Origin: JADGGM01 sp027307005
Lineage (GTDB): Bacteria > Gemmatimonadota > Gemmatimonadetes > Gemmatimonadales > Gemmatimonadaceae
NCBI GenBank assembly: GCA_035455745.1
Contig: DATIEP010000032.1
Span: forward strand, 1 to 64,000
Reading direction: 5' to 3'
DNA: 64,000 bases
In this document: positions 19,835 to 27,053 of the stretch, piece after piece
Layout of the letters: every line of letters begins with the position of its first letter
How positions within the stretch are numbered: position 1 is the first letter of the stretch
Translations under genes and position numbers: made by a program
Notes under the pieces: model-generated
Databases searched by the model: none
The model's input: the letters and a program-made list of their open reading frames with translations, nothing else
Told to the model about the DNA's origin: nothing

Positions 19835-21054
19835 AAGCCATCACGTTCGCGGCGCCGATTCCGCGCTATCTCGCGACCTTGGCAGGCGGCCGGATATCCG
19901 ACCGGTTGTATTTCGGCGCGCTGGCGTGCACCCGCTACGGCGACGTCGACGAGCCGGTCTTGCCGTCGGAGCGCTGGGTGCGCATCCGCACTCGGTTAGG
20001 CGGCATCTGCGGCAGCGACCTCAATGTGATCACGCTCAAGGCGAGCCCGTCCACGTCCCCGTTTTCGTCGTTCCCGTTCGTGATCGGACACGAGAACGTC
20101 GGCGACGTGGTCGAAGTGGGACGCGCCGTGCGCCGGGTGTCGGTCGGCGCGCGGGTGACGGCGAATCCGCTGCTGTGCTGCGAACCGCGGGAGCTCGTGC
20201 CCCCGTGCGAGGCGTGTGCGGCCGGCGATCATTCGCGCTGCGCCCATTTCACCGACGGGCCCATCGCGCCGGGCATGATGTTAGGCACGACGCGCGGCCT
20301 GGGCGGAAGCTGGGGCGAGACGTTCGTGGCGCACGAGTCGCAGGTCGTGCCGGTGCCCGACGCCATGAGCGACGCGGAGGCGGTGCTCGTGGAGCCGTTC
20401 GCCTGCTCGGTGCACGCGGTGCGCTCGCACCGGCCCGCGGCGGGCGCGCGCGTGCTGGTGATCGGCGGCGGATCGATCGGACTGCTCACCGTGGCCGCGC
20501 TGCGCGCGCTCGCGCCGGAGACGCCCGTCACGCTGCTGGCGCGGCACGAATTCCAGCGCGCCCGGGCTACTCTGTTAGGCGTAGAGCGTTCCGTCGACGC
20601 GCGCGGCGACTATCTCCCCGCGCTCGCCGAGGCGGCCGGCACGCGACTGCTCGAGCCGATCATCGGCAAACCGGTCGGCATCGGCGGCTTCGACCAGACG
20701 TTCGTGTGCGTCGGCGGCGCCGCGGCCATGGACGACGCCATGCGCGTCACGCGCGCCGGCGGCACCATCGTGCTGTTAGGCAACTCGAGCACGATGCACG
20801 GCATCGACTGGACGCCGCTCTGGCTCAAGGAGCTCACCGTGTGCGGCAGTCTGTGCTACGGCGCGCACGGCCACGCGAGTTCGTCGCGCTCGGCGTTCGA
20901 CGAAGCGGCGCAGCTCATCGCCGCGAAGCGCGCACCGATCGGCGACTTCGTGACCCACACCTTCCCGCTGTCGCAGTTTCGTCGCGCGATCGACGTCGCG
21001 CGCAGCAAGCGCGCCGAGCACAGCATCAAAGTCGCGTTCCGGTTCTCGCGCTGA
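19831..21054 (+). CDS. Zinc-dependent medium-chain alcohol dehydrogenase
   Basis: MDR-family NAD(P) oxidoreductase, 407 aa from GTG 19831, which overlaps the kinase stop (GTGA). Catalytic zinc: GICGSD and IGHEN. A Cys-rich stretch (CCEPRELVPPCEACAAGDHSRC) takes the place of the structural zinc loop. The Rossmann motif VLVIGGGSIGLL is intact. It is longer than threonine dehydrogenase (about 340 aa), with extra residues around the Cys loop and at about 140-160. In a long-chain-base pathway it could reduce a ketone or act on an aldehyde. A kbl-tdh style threonine route is the alternative reading. Confidence 0.75.
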   Translation: MKAITFAAPIPRYLATLAGGRISDRLYFGALACTRYGDVDEPVLPSERWVRIRTRLGGICGSDLNVITLKASPSTSPFSSFPFVIGHENVGDVVEVGRAVRRVSVGARVTANPLLCCEPRELVPPCEACAAGDHSRCAHFTDGPIAPGMMLGTTRGLGGSWGETFVAHESQVVPVPDAMSDAEAVLVEPFACSVHAVRSHRPAAGARVLVIGGGSIGLLTVAALRALAPETPVTLLARHEFQRARATLLGVERSVDARGDYLPALAEAAGTRLLEPIIGKPVGIGGFDQTFVCVGGAAAMDDAMRVTRAGGTIVLLGNSSTMHGIDWTPLWLKELTVCGSLCYGAHGHASSSRSAFDEAAQLIAAKRAPIGDFVTHTFPLSQFRRAIDVARSKRAEHSIKVAFRFSR

Positions 21055-21081
21055 AGAGTCAGTGCGTCCATGCCGCGACTC

Positions 21082-21104
21082 CCGGCGCCGGTCGGCGGCG
21101 CCGG
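21082..21104. terminator. Hairpin between convergent genes
   Basis: CCGGCGCC and GGCGCCGG form an 8-bp perfect stem with a 7-base loop, 28 bp after the dehydrogenase stop and 21 bp before the end of the opposing lipoprotein gene. Probably stops both. Confidence 0.55.
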
Positions 21105-21124
21105 AATGCGTGATCGACGTCGCA

Positions 21125-21643
21125 TCAGAAAAACTTGGGCGAGGGGGAAGGCTTGGGCCCAGGGTCCCCGCCGAAGCTCGTGCCATTCGCACCCGCAACG
21201 ACGGCCGCGACGGTGGCCGTGAGCGCGACCACGAGCAGAACGGTTCGGGTCGCGCTCGTGTGGCGCTCGACGATGACCGCCGATTGCGCGCGCAGCCAGG
21301 CGGCCCGCGGCGGATTGTACCGCACCTTCCCGTTCAGCGAATCCCGGAGCGCGGAAATGCGCACGAGCATCGAGTCCCCGTCCATCCGCTCAAAGCGGCC
21401 GGATAGTTCGAGGACGCCGAGCGCTGCCCGGGAATCTGCCAGGCATGCCGAGTCGGCGGCGCCGGCCGAGTCGCAGGCGAGGTGCACCGCGACCGGAGAC
21501 GAGAAGCGCACCGCGATGTCGCGCTGCGGCGTGATCGCCGACTGGGTGGTGGTGCGGTAGGTCGTGCACGCCGTGGCGCCGGCGAGGGCGACGATGACTG
21601 CCAGCCCGCGAAGCGCGTATGGGTGCATGTGTGTCGCTGTCAT
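21125..21643 (-). CDS. Hypothetical lipoprotein
   Basis: 172-aa protein with a lipoprotein signal: a hydrophobic stretch ALRGLAVIVALAGATAC with the lipobox Cys near residue 26. The mature part is a small beta-rich domain (RDIAVRFSSPVAVHLACDS, RFERMDGDSMLVRISALRD). It is followed by a hydrophobic helix (TVLLVVALTATVAAVVAG) and a Gly/Pro/Ser tail. The start at 21643 is supported by GGAGG 5 nt upstream on the minus strand; the longer frame to 21799 lacks one. Probably in the outer or inner membrane facing the periplasm. Function unknown. Confidence 0.6.
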   Translation of the reverse strand: MTATHMHPYALRGLAVIVALAGATACTTYRTTTQSAITPQRDIAVRFSSPVAVHLACDSAGAADSACLADSRAALGVLELSGRFERMDGDSMLVRISALRDSLNGKVRYNPPRAAWLRAQSAVIVERHTSATRTVLLVVALTATVAAVVAGANGTSFGGDPGPKPSPSPKFF

Positions 21644-21681
21644 GTGATCCTCCGTTCGAGTGTGGCCGACTGGACTGACAG

Positions 21682-22755
21682 TTAGGCAATGCCTGCTTCG
21701 ACGTGCACCGGTCGCCGGTCCGGGCCGTCGGCGGCCCGTCCACGCCCGGACACCACGAACGCGCTGAACGCCCTGCCGGCGCCGCCCCGTTCGCGGCACG
21801 CGTGCGACAAGGCATCGACTGCGTCCGCCACGACGAAGATCCGCGAATAGCCCGCACGCGCCGCGGCGTCGGCCGCCGCCGACAACATCGCGCCGGCCGG
21901 TTCGCCGTCGTTAGGCGGGACGCACACGTGCGTCGCCGCGAGACACGCCAGCTCACCAACGCGGCGCCACGGCGGACGGCGCGCCATGCGGAATTGCTTC
22001 ACCGGGCGCTGATCCCAGAGCGCCAGGAATCCGGCGAGGTCGCCCCGCGCCGTCCGCGCGACCCAGTAGCACGCCGGCGGCGCGCCCAGCACGCCGGTGC
22101 GCCAGCGCTCGATCGCGGCGGCGTCGAGCGGCGGCGCCAGTCGGCGCCGGCACGCGATGGCGCTCCACAACGCTGCCATCTCGGGCACGTCGTCACGCAC
22201 CGCGGGACGTATGGTCCAGCCCCGCTGACTCGGCATCGCGCCCCGACGATGCGTCGGCAAACAGTAGGACCACAGCGGAATCGGGGACGAGATCGCCGCC
22301 CACGGCGCGAGGCGCCGCACGCGCTGCCCGAGCGCGGTGCCCGAGCCTGCCGTAAAGAACCAGGCATCGCCCGCCGTGCCATCGATCGTCATGTATCGGC
22401 GCAGCGCCCATTGAACCAGCGCGTCACCAACACCGCGTCCCCGGTGCTGCGGGTGAACCTGCCACCCGCTCACATACCAGTTCGTCGCCCCCGGCTCGCC
22501 CGCGGCAACCGGCTGCTCGATCACGGTCATCACGCCGATCACTCGACCGAGCAGATCGCACGCCGCACCGACGTGAGCCCGCACGTCCGCGGCGCGGAAG
22601 AGCGCGAAAAAGTCGGGGTCGTGGCGGATGGTCCACGCACGGCAGCGCCCCATGGCGCACGCCGCGTCGAGCGCGAGCAAAGACGCGTTGTCCTCCGGCG
22701 TAGCGTCGCGCACGGTGACGGTGCGCAGTACGCGTTCGACAGCCCGTGTGTGCAT
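21682..22755 (-). CDS. Tandem GNAT N-acetyltransferase
   Basis: 357-aa protein with two GNAT-like halves. The N-terminal half has an acetyl-CoA loop with good consensus, VHPQHRGRGVGDALVQWALR (about residues 97-116). The C-terminal half (about 190-330) keeps the fold pattern (VRDDVPEMAALW, LAATHVCVP) but a poor pyrophosphate loop, so only the first is likely to be active. Substrate not readable. The stop codon TAA is formed by a GCCTAAC heptamer. It is divergent from the selenoprotein gene, with about 250 bp between starts. Confidence 0.7.
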   Translation of the reverse strand: MHTRAVERVLRTVTVRDATPEDNASLLALDAACAMGRCRAWTIRHDPDFFALFRAADVRAHVGAACDLLGRVIGVMTVIEQPVAAGEPGATNWYVSGWQVHPQHRGRGVGDALVQWALRRYMTIDGTAGDAWFFTAGSGTALGQRVRRLAPWAAISSPIPLWSYCLPTHRRGAMPSQRGWTIRPAVRDDVPEMAALWSAIACRRRLAPPLDAAAIERWRTGVLGAPPACYWVARTARGDLAGFLALWDQRPVKQFRMARRPPWRRVGELACLAATHVCVPPNDGEPAGAMLSAAADAAARAGYSRIFVVADAVDALSHACRERGGAGRAFSAFVVSGRGRAADGPDRRPVHVEAGIA

Positions 22756-23005
22756 GGAGTCCCTCGAGTCGGCGGTCCCGGCCGGCGTGGCTCACATCGT
22801 TAGGCACCCATCGCGGATGGCGGCGCGGCCGTTCGAGTGCCGTTGACAACCTGCGGGAGCCGGGAGCCCCGTGCCGTACGTCGCATGACGTATCTTTCGG
22901 ACGGAGATGACGTAGACGAGACCCGGCGGACGTTGCGGCGACAGAGATCGCCTCCTAGCATTCGTGCAGCGCAGCCACCTCGTCTCGACCCCCGGAGGGC
23001 CGCAA

Positions 23006-23611
23006 ATGCACGCTTTGTCACGCACGGCTGGTTGGTTGACACTGCCCGCTTTGGCGATGTCCGTGGCCGCTGGCAGCGCCAGAGCCCAGGACTCCACCAA
23101 GGCGCTGGCCGTTGGCCAGCAGGCGCCGGACTTCACCGCGGTGGGTGCCACCCGGTTCGGTGTGCTCAAGGACCCGATCAAACTCTCCGATTTCCGCGGG
23201 CAAACCGTGGTGCTCGCCTTCTTTTTCAAGGCGCGGACGAAGGGCTGAACGGTCCAAATGGAGGCGTACCGTGATCAGTACGCCAAGCTCTTCAACGGTG
23301 GAAAGAAAGTCGTCGTGCTCGCGATGAGCGTGGACCCGGATACCACCCTGGCGTCCTGGGCGCACGACGAAAGCTTCCCGGTACTGTTCGCGAGCGACTC
23401 GGGCGGCGAGATCGGCAAGAAATACGGAATCTTCAGCGACAAGTACAAGCTCGACACGCGCGTGTTGTACGTGATCGACGCGACGGGCAAGGTCACGTAT
23501 CGGGCAATGCCCTTCCAGGAGCTCGCGGCCAAAGCATATACCGAGTTGGGAGACGCGGTGGCCAAGACCGATGGTGCCCAGGGGTCGGGGTCGGGGTCGG
23601 GATCGCCGTGA
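23006..23611 (+). CDS. Selenocysteine-containing exported peroxiredoxin (TGA = Sec81)
   Basis: AhpC/TSA-family peroxide reductase read through an in-frame TGA (23246-23248). The chain runs QAPDFTAVGA...VVLAFFFKARTKG-[TGA]-TVQMEAYRDQY, so the TGA sits exactly where the peroxidatic Cys of the T-x-x-C motif belongs (T78, Sec81). Downstream residues SVDPDTTLASW, GKKYGIF and RVLYVIDATGKV continue the fold normally. There is no other Cys in the whole protein, so it would be a 1-Sec type needing an outside reductant. The signal peptide (about residues 1-23, ending SARAQ) predicts the periplasm. GGAGGG (22994-22999) supports ATG 23006. A hairpin fitting a bacterial SECIS follows the TGA. The Ser-Gly tail is disordered. 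Confidence 0.88.
23263..23284 (+). promoter_or_regulatory. Putative bacterial SECIS element, peroxiredoxin
   Basis: GGCGTAC/GTACGCC is a perfect 7-bp stem with an 8-base loop (CGTGATCA) that has G in its second position. It begins 14 bases after the TGA; the apical loop starts about 22 bases after it. This fits the known rule for bacterial SECIS elements (loop about 16-37 nt from UGA, a G among the first two loop bases). Confidence 0.7.
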
Positions 23612-23698
23612 GCAGGCAGAGCAGTGCGGCGCGTAGTGCGACCACACCGGCCGGATCGACTTGACGAACCGGCCCGGCGAGGGCGAGGATCGGAGAGC

Positions 23699-24430
23699 AT
23701 GTCTCCCGCCTCGCCCTCGTCGTCTTCGCGCGGCCGGCCGGCCGTCGCATCCGGGCGCACGCGTCACGCGTCGGTGGCGGCGCGCGGCCTCTTGGCCGCG
23801 GCCGAGCGCGACTTGCAGCAGATCATCCTCGACATCCACGACGGGCCGGTGCAGGACATCTTCGGCGCGCTGTCGCAAATCCAGACCCTGCGCCATCGCG
23901 CCGATGTGCAGGCCGACGCCGCGCTCGTGCTGGACCGCGTGGCCGCGTCGCTCGAACGTGCGTTAGGCGAGATCCGCAACTTCATCGGCGCCTTCCGGCC
24001 GCCGGAATTCGAACGGCGTCCGCTCGGCGCGATCCTCGAGCAGCTGGTGGTGCAGCACGAATCGCTCACCGGCGCGACCGTCGATTTCACCATGACGACG
24101 CCGCTCCCCGACCAGGTCCCGCTCTCGCTCAAAATCTCGCTCTACCGCATTCTCCAGGAGGCGCTCGCCAACGCGACGCGCCACGCCGGCGTGACGCACT
24201 TCGAGGTGTCGGCGCGCGCCAACCGGCGGCACATCGTGGTACAGGTCCGCGACCGGGGCAAAGGGTTCGACGTCGCGAAAGTACTGAAGAAAGAGATCGA
24301 TGTGGGTGTGGCAGGCGGCCACTTCGGCCTGCGCGGCATGCGCGACCGCGTCGCCATCATGAACGGCAAACTGTCGATCACCTCGGGCCGTGCGGGAACG
24401 GTCGTGACCATCCAGCTTCCCATTTCGTGA
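23699..24430 (+). CDS. Soluble NarL-type sensor histidine kinase
   Basis: 243-aa kinase with no membrane helix. A short Ser/Arg-rich N-terminus is followed by the HisKA_3 dimerisation helix with the phosphorylated His47 in LDIHDGPVQDIFG. The HATPase domain follows (LQEALANATRHAG as N-box, RDRGKGFDV, and GGHFGLRGMRDRV). It lacks any input domain, so it senses through partners or a cytosolic signal. Start ATG 23699 has GGAGAG before it. The response regulator follows 13 bp later. It sits next to the selenoprotein peroxiredoxin and convergent with fdhD; a redox signal is possible but not shown. Confidence 0.85.
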   Translation: MSPASPSSSSRGRPAVASGRTRHASVAARGLLAAAERDLQQIILDIHDGPVQDIFGALSQIQTLRHRADVQADAALVLDRVAASLERALGEIRNFIGAFRPPEFERRPLGAILEQLVVQHESLTGATVDFTMTTPLPDQVPLSLKISLYRILQEALANATRHAGVTHFEVSARANRRHIVVQVRDRGKGFDVAKVLKKEIDVGVAGGHFGLRGMRDRVAIMNGKLSITSGRAGTVVTIQLPIS

Positions 24431-24443
24431 TCGAGGCCGACGC

Positions 24444-25091
24444 GTGATCAAAGTGTTGTTGGTGGACGACCATCCGCTCGTACTCGAGGGTCTGCGTGGA
24501 CTGATGGAATCGGAGCCGGGCATCGAGGTGGTGGCCACCACCACCGACGGCGCGCGGGTGGCAGATCTCGCGCGGCTGCACCGGCCCGACGTCGTGGTGC
24601 TCGACCTCGAGTTAGGCGCGACCAACGGCTACGACGTGCTCACGCGGCTGCGCGCCGAGAACGTGCCGGCGCGCGTCCTGGTGCTCACCGCGTACGGCGA
24701 CGGCGAGTCGCTGCGCGCGGCGCTCGAGCACCACGCGGATGGGATCGCACTCAAGACCGACAGCCCGGCGCGGACGATCGATGCGATTCGCGCGGTGAAC
24801 GCGGGCGTGCTGGTCTTCCCGCAGGCGGCGCGGCGCTGGATGCGGAAGGCGACGGACCACGCGGTCGCGGGGCCGAGCGCGCTCTCGGACCGTGAACGCG
24901 AGGTGTGGGGGCACCTGGCATCCGGGCTCTCGAACGCGGCCATCGCACGCAAGTTAGGCGTGAGCCCCAGTACGGTGAAGTTCCACACGCAGAACCTGTT
25001 TCAGAAGTTAGGCGTGGGAAACCGGACGGCGGCGGCGGTGGAGTACGAGAAACAGATTCCGGCGGCGGCGCGAGGGCGGCGCCGGGACTGA
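24444..25091 (+). CDS. NarL/LuxR-family response regulator
   Basis: 215 aa transcription factor. The receiver domain has the acidic pair in LVDDHP, phospho-acceptor D54 (VVVLDLELG), T/S in VLVLTAYGD, and K in ALKTDSPA. The C-terminal LuxR helix-turn-helix is LSDREREVWGHLASGLSNAA then SPSTVKFHTQNLFQKLG. Translation starts at GTG 24444, 13 bp after the kinase. Partner of the preceding kinase. Target genes unknown. Confidence 0.9.
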   Translation: MIKVLLVDDHPLVLEGLRGLMESEPGIEVVATTTDGARVADLARLHRPDVVVLDLELGATNGYDVLTRLRAENVPARVLVLTAYGDGESLRAALEHHADGIALKTDSPARTIDAIRAVNAGVLVFPQAARRWMRKATDHAVAGPSALSDREREVWGHLASGLSNAAIARKLGVSPSTVKFHTQNLFQKLGVGNRTAAAVEYEKQIPAAARGRRRD

Positions 25092-25103
25092 TCGGCGTTC
25101 GCC

Positions 25104-25976
25104 CTACGCCGAGAGCGCCGGCATGCCGCGGATGTGCTCCGCGTGCGCGTACACGTTGGCCGTATGCCCGCGGAGCAGGCCGATCAGCGTGACGTTCGCG
25201 GCCTCGGCCAGGCGAATGGCCAGCCCCGTTGGGCGCGACACCGCCGCGAGGAGCGGGATGCCCGCCACCGCCGCCTTCTGCACCAGCTCGTAGCTCGCGC
25301 GGCTCGTCATGATGAGGAAGCCGGTGCTCGCATCCGTGTGCTCGCGCGCGAGCGCGCCGATCACCTTGTCGAGCGCGTTGTGCCGGCCGACGTCCTCGCG
25401 CACCACCCGAATCGTTCCCTCGAACGTGCACCAGGCGGCCGCGTGCATCGCGCCCGTCGCGCGATTGTACTCCTGTCGGGCGCCGAGGTCGGCCTCGGCG
25501 CGCCAGAGCGCCGCGGCGTCCATCGGCTCGCGCCACGTCACCGTGCGGAGCTCGCGCAGCACTTCCGAGATCGTTTCCACCCCGCACAAGCCGCAGCCGG
25601 TGCGCCCGGCGAGTTGCCGCCCGCGCGCCGCCAACCGCTCGCCCACATCGGCCGGCACGGTGATCTGCAGTTCGACGCCCTGGCCATGCCGCACCACGTC
25701 GACGTGCTGGATATCGTTAGGCGAACGAACGATCTCCTCCGACAGGCTGAAGCCGGCCGCGAAGTCCTCGAAGTCGTCGGGCGTCGCCATCATCACCACG
25801 TGCGGCCGCTGGTTGTACACGAACGCCACCGGCACCTCCTCGGCGATCGGCGCGTCGCCTGACGAAACGACCGCGCCCTCGAGTCGCTCGAAGGCGCGGT
25901 CGCGAACCGGCCGGCTGTAGCCCAGCCCGAACAGCGGGTGGTCCGGCCTGAGGCTGGGAGGCGGCTGGTCGCTCAC
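25104..25976 (-). CDS. fdhD: Formate dehydrogenase accessory sulfurtransferase
   Basis: Delivers sulfur from a cysteine desulfurase to the molybdenum cofactor of formate dehydrogenase. The CxxC in RTGCGLCGVET (about residues 134-144) is the sulfur-carrying site, and the FdhD landmarks MMATPDDFEDFAAGFSLSEE, VREDVGRHNALDKVIG and MTSRASYELVQKA are all present. GTG start at 25976, 27 bp after the upstream Fe-S subunit, so it is the last gene of the formate dehydrogenase operon. Confidence 0.95.
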   Translation of the reverse strand: MSDQPPPSLRPDHPLFGLGYSRPVRDRAFERLEGAVVSSGDAPIAEEVPVAFVYNQRPHVVMMATPDDFEDFAAGFSLSEEIVRSPNDIQHVDVVRHGQGVELQITVPADVGERLAARGRQLAGRTGCGLCGVETISEVLRELRTVTWREPMDAAALWRAEADLGARQEYNRATGAMHAAAWCTFEGTIRVVREDVGRHNALDKVIGALAREHTDASTGFLIMTSRASYELVQKAAVAGIPLLAAVSRPTGLAIRLAEAANVTLIGLLRGHTANVYAHAEHIRGMPALSA

Positions 25977-26003
25977 GGCGCCGATCCGCGCGCCGGACGA
26001 TGC

Positions 26004-27053
26004 CTAACCGTGGCCATCTCCGGCTCCGTTGCCTCCGGCACGGTGGCCATCGCCGCCGCGCGGAGCGGAGCCGCCGCCCTGGCCGTTCCCGCCGCCGCCG
26101 CTCGGGCCCATCGGCCGCGGACCGCGATTCTGCACGAAGCGCCACCCGAACCTGCCCTTGATACAGAGGTTGCCGCGCGTGATGTCGTGGTCCAACGGCG
26201 ATGTGACCCGCACGATCTCGTTGTCCTGCACGTGGAGGTCGAGCGTGCAGCCCACACCGCAGTACGGACAGATCGTGCTCACCTGCGTCTGCTTCGACTC
26301 ATCCCAGGTCCCGTCCTCGCGGCGGTCGAACTCGCTCTTGAACATGAGCGCGCCCGTTGGGCATACGGCAATGCAGTTGCCGCAGTAGACGCACGCCGAC
26401 TTCGGCAGCTCCACCGCGAACTCCGTCGAAATGCGCGCCTCGAACCCGCGCCCGGCGAGCGCGATCGCGAAAGTGTTCTGGGCGTCCGTTCCGCACGCCT
26501 CCACGCACTTGTAGCACAGGATGCACTTCCCGTAGTCGCGCACGTAGAGGTCGTTGTCCACCTTCACCGGCTGGCCGACGGTCGCCGCGTAATCCGCGTT
26601 AGGCGGCTGGTGGTGACCAGGCGGCATCGCATCGCGCTCGCCGGCGGGTTCGTCCGGCGCCGGCGGGCCGTACCGCTCGGGCTGGCATGCGTACGATGCC
26701 AGCCAGCCTGCCACGTCGGCGGTGGTCGACAGATCGACCGACGATGCCAGAAACTCGAGCACCATCTTCCGGCTGTGCCGCACGCGCTCGCTGTTGGTCG
26801 ACACCACCATGTCGGGCTCGACCTTGCGCGAGCACGCGGGCACGAGCACGCGCGAGTTCTGCACCTCGACCACGCACACGCGGCACACGTTCACCGGGTG
26901 CAGCGTGTCGCCGTAGCAGAGCGTCGGAATCGCTGTGCCGAGCGTGTTGCACGCGTCGAGGATGGTCGTGCCTTCGGGCACGCGCACCTTCTGCCCATCG
27001 ATGGTGAGCTCGACGGTCCGCTTGGGCCGCGTGATCTCCACGAAATGACTCAT
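26004..27053 (-). CDS. Separated N-terminal Fe-S part of formate dehydrogenase alpha
   Basis: 349 aa. Domain order: a 2Fe-2S ferredoxin (about residues 10-85; LCYGDTLHPVNVCRVCVVEV and a later Cys), then two 4Fe-4S clusters (CILCYKCVEAC and CVYCGNCIAVCP). Next is the Mo-enzyme 4Fe-4S domain (CPYCGVGCTLDLHV...GNLCIKGRFGWRF), ending in a Gly-rich tail. In FdsA/FdhF-type enzymes these are the first part of the catalytic chain. Here the chain stops right after the Fe4S4 domain, and the molybdopterin part is a different gene (28939-30990). The ATG overlaps the stop of the NuoEF-like gene (ATGA). Together the parts should make one cytosolic NAD-linked enzyme. Confidence 0.85.
   Translation of the reverse strand: MSHFVEITRPKRTVELTIDGQKVRVPEGTTILDACNTLGTAIPTLCYGDTLHPVNVCRVCVVEVQNSRVLVPACSRKVEPDMVVSTNSERVRHSRKMVLEFLASSVDLSTTADVAGWLASYACQPERYGPPAPDEPAGERDAMPPGHHQPPNADYAATVGQPVKVDNDLYVRDYGKCILCYKCVEACGTDAQNTFAIALAGRGFEARISTEFAVELPKSACVYCGNCIAVCPTGALMFKSEFDRREDGTWDESKQTQVSTICPYCGVGCTLDLHVQDNEIVRVTSPLDHDITRGNLCIKGRFGWRFVQNRGPRPMGPSGGGGNGQGGGSAPRGGDGHRAGGNGAGDGHG

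Noticed and set aside
16984..21054. Threonine degradation operon (kbl-tdh)
   Set aside because: Not excluded, but the N-terminal extension, the lipid kinase in between and the longer dehydrogenase make a lipid route more likely; kept as the alternative.
23249..23611. Second half of the peroxiredoxin as a separate gene or a pseudogene
   Set aside because: The frame is unbroken except for one TGA at the active-site codon, there is no ribosome site before the internal ATG, and a SECIS-like hairpin is present.
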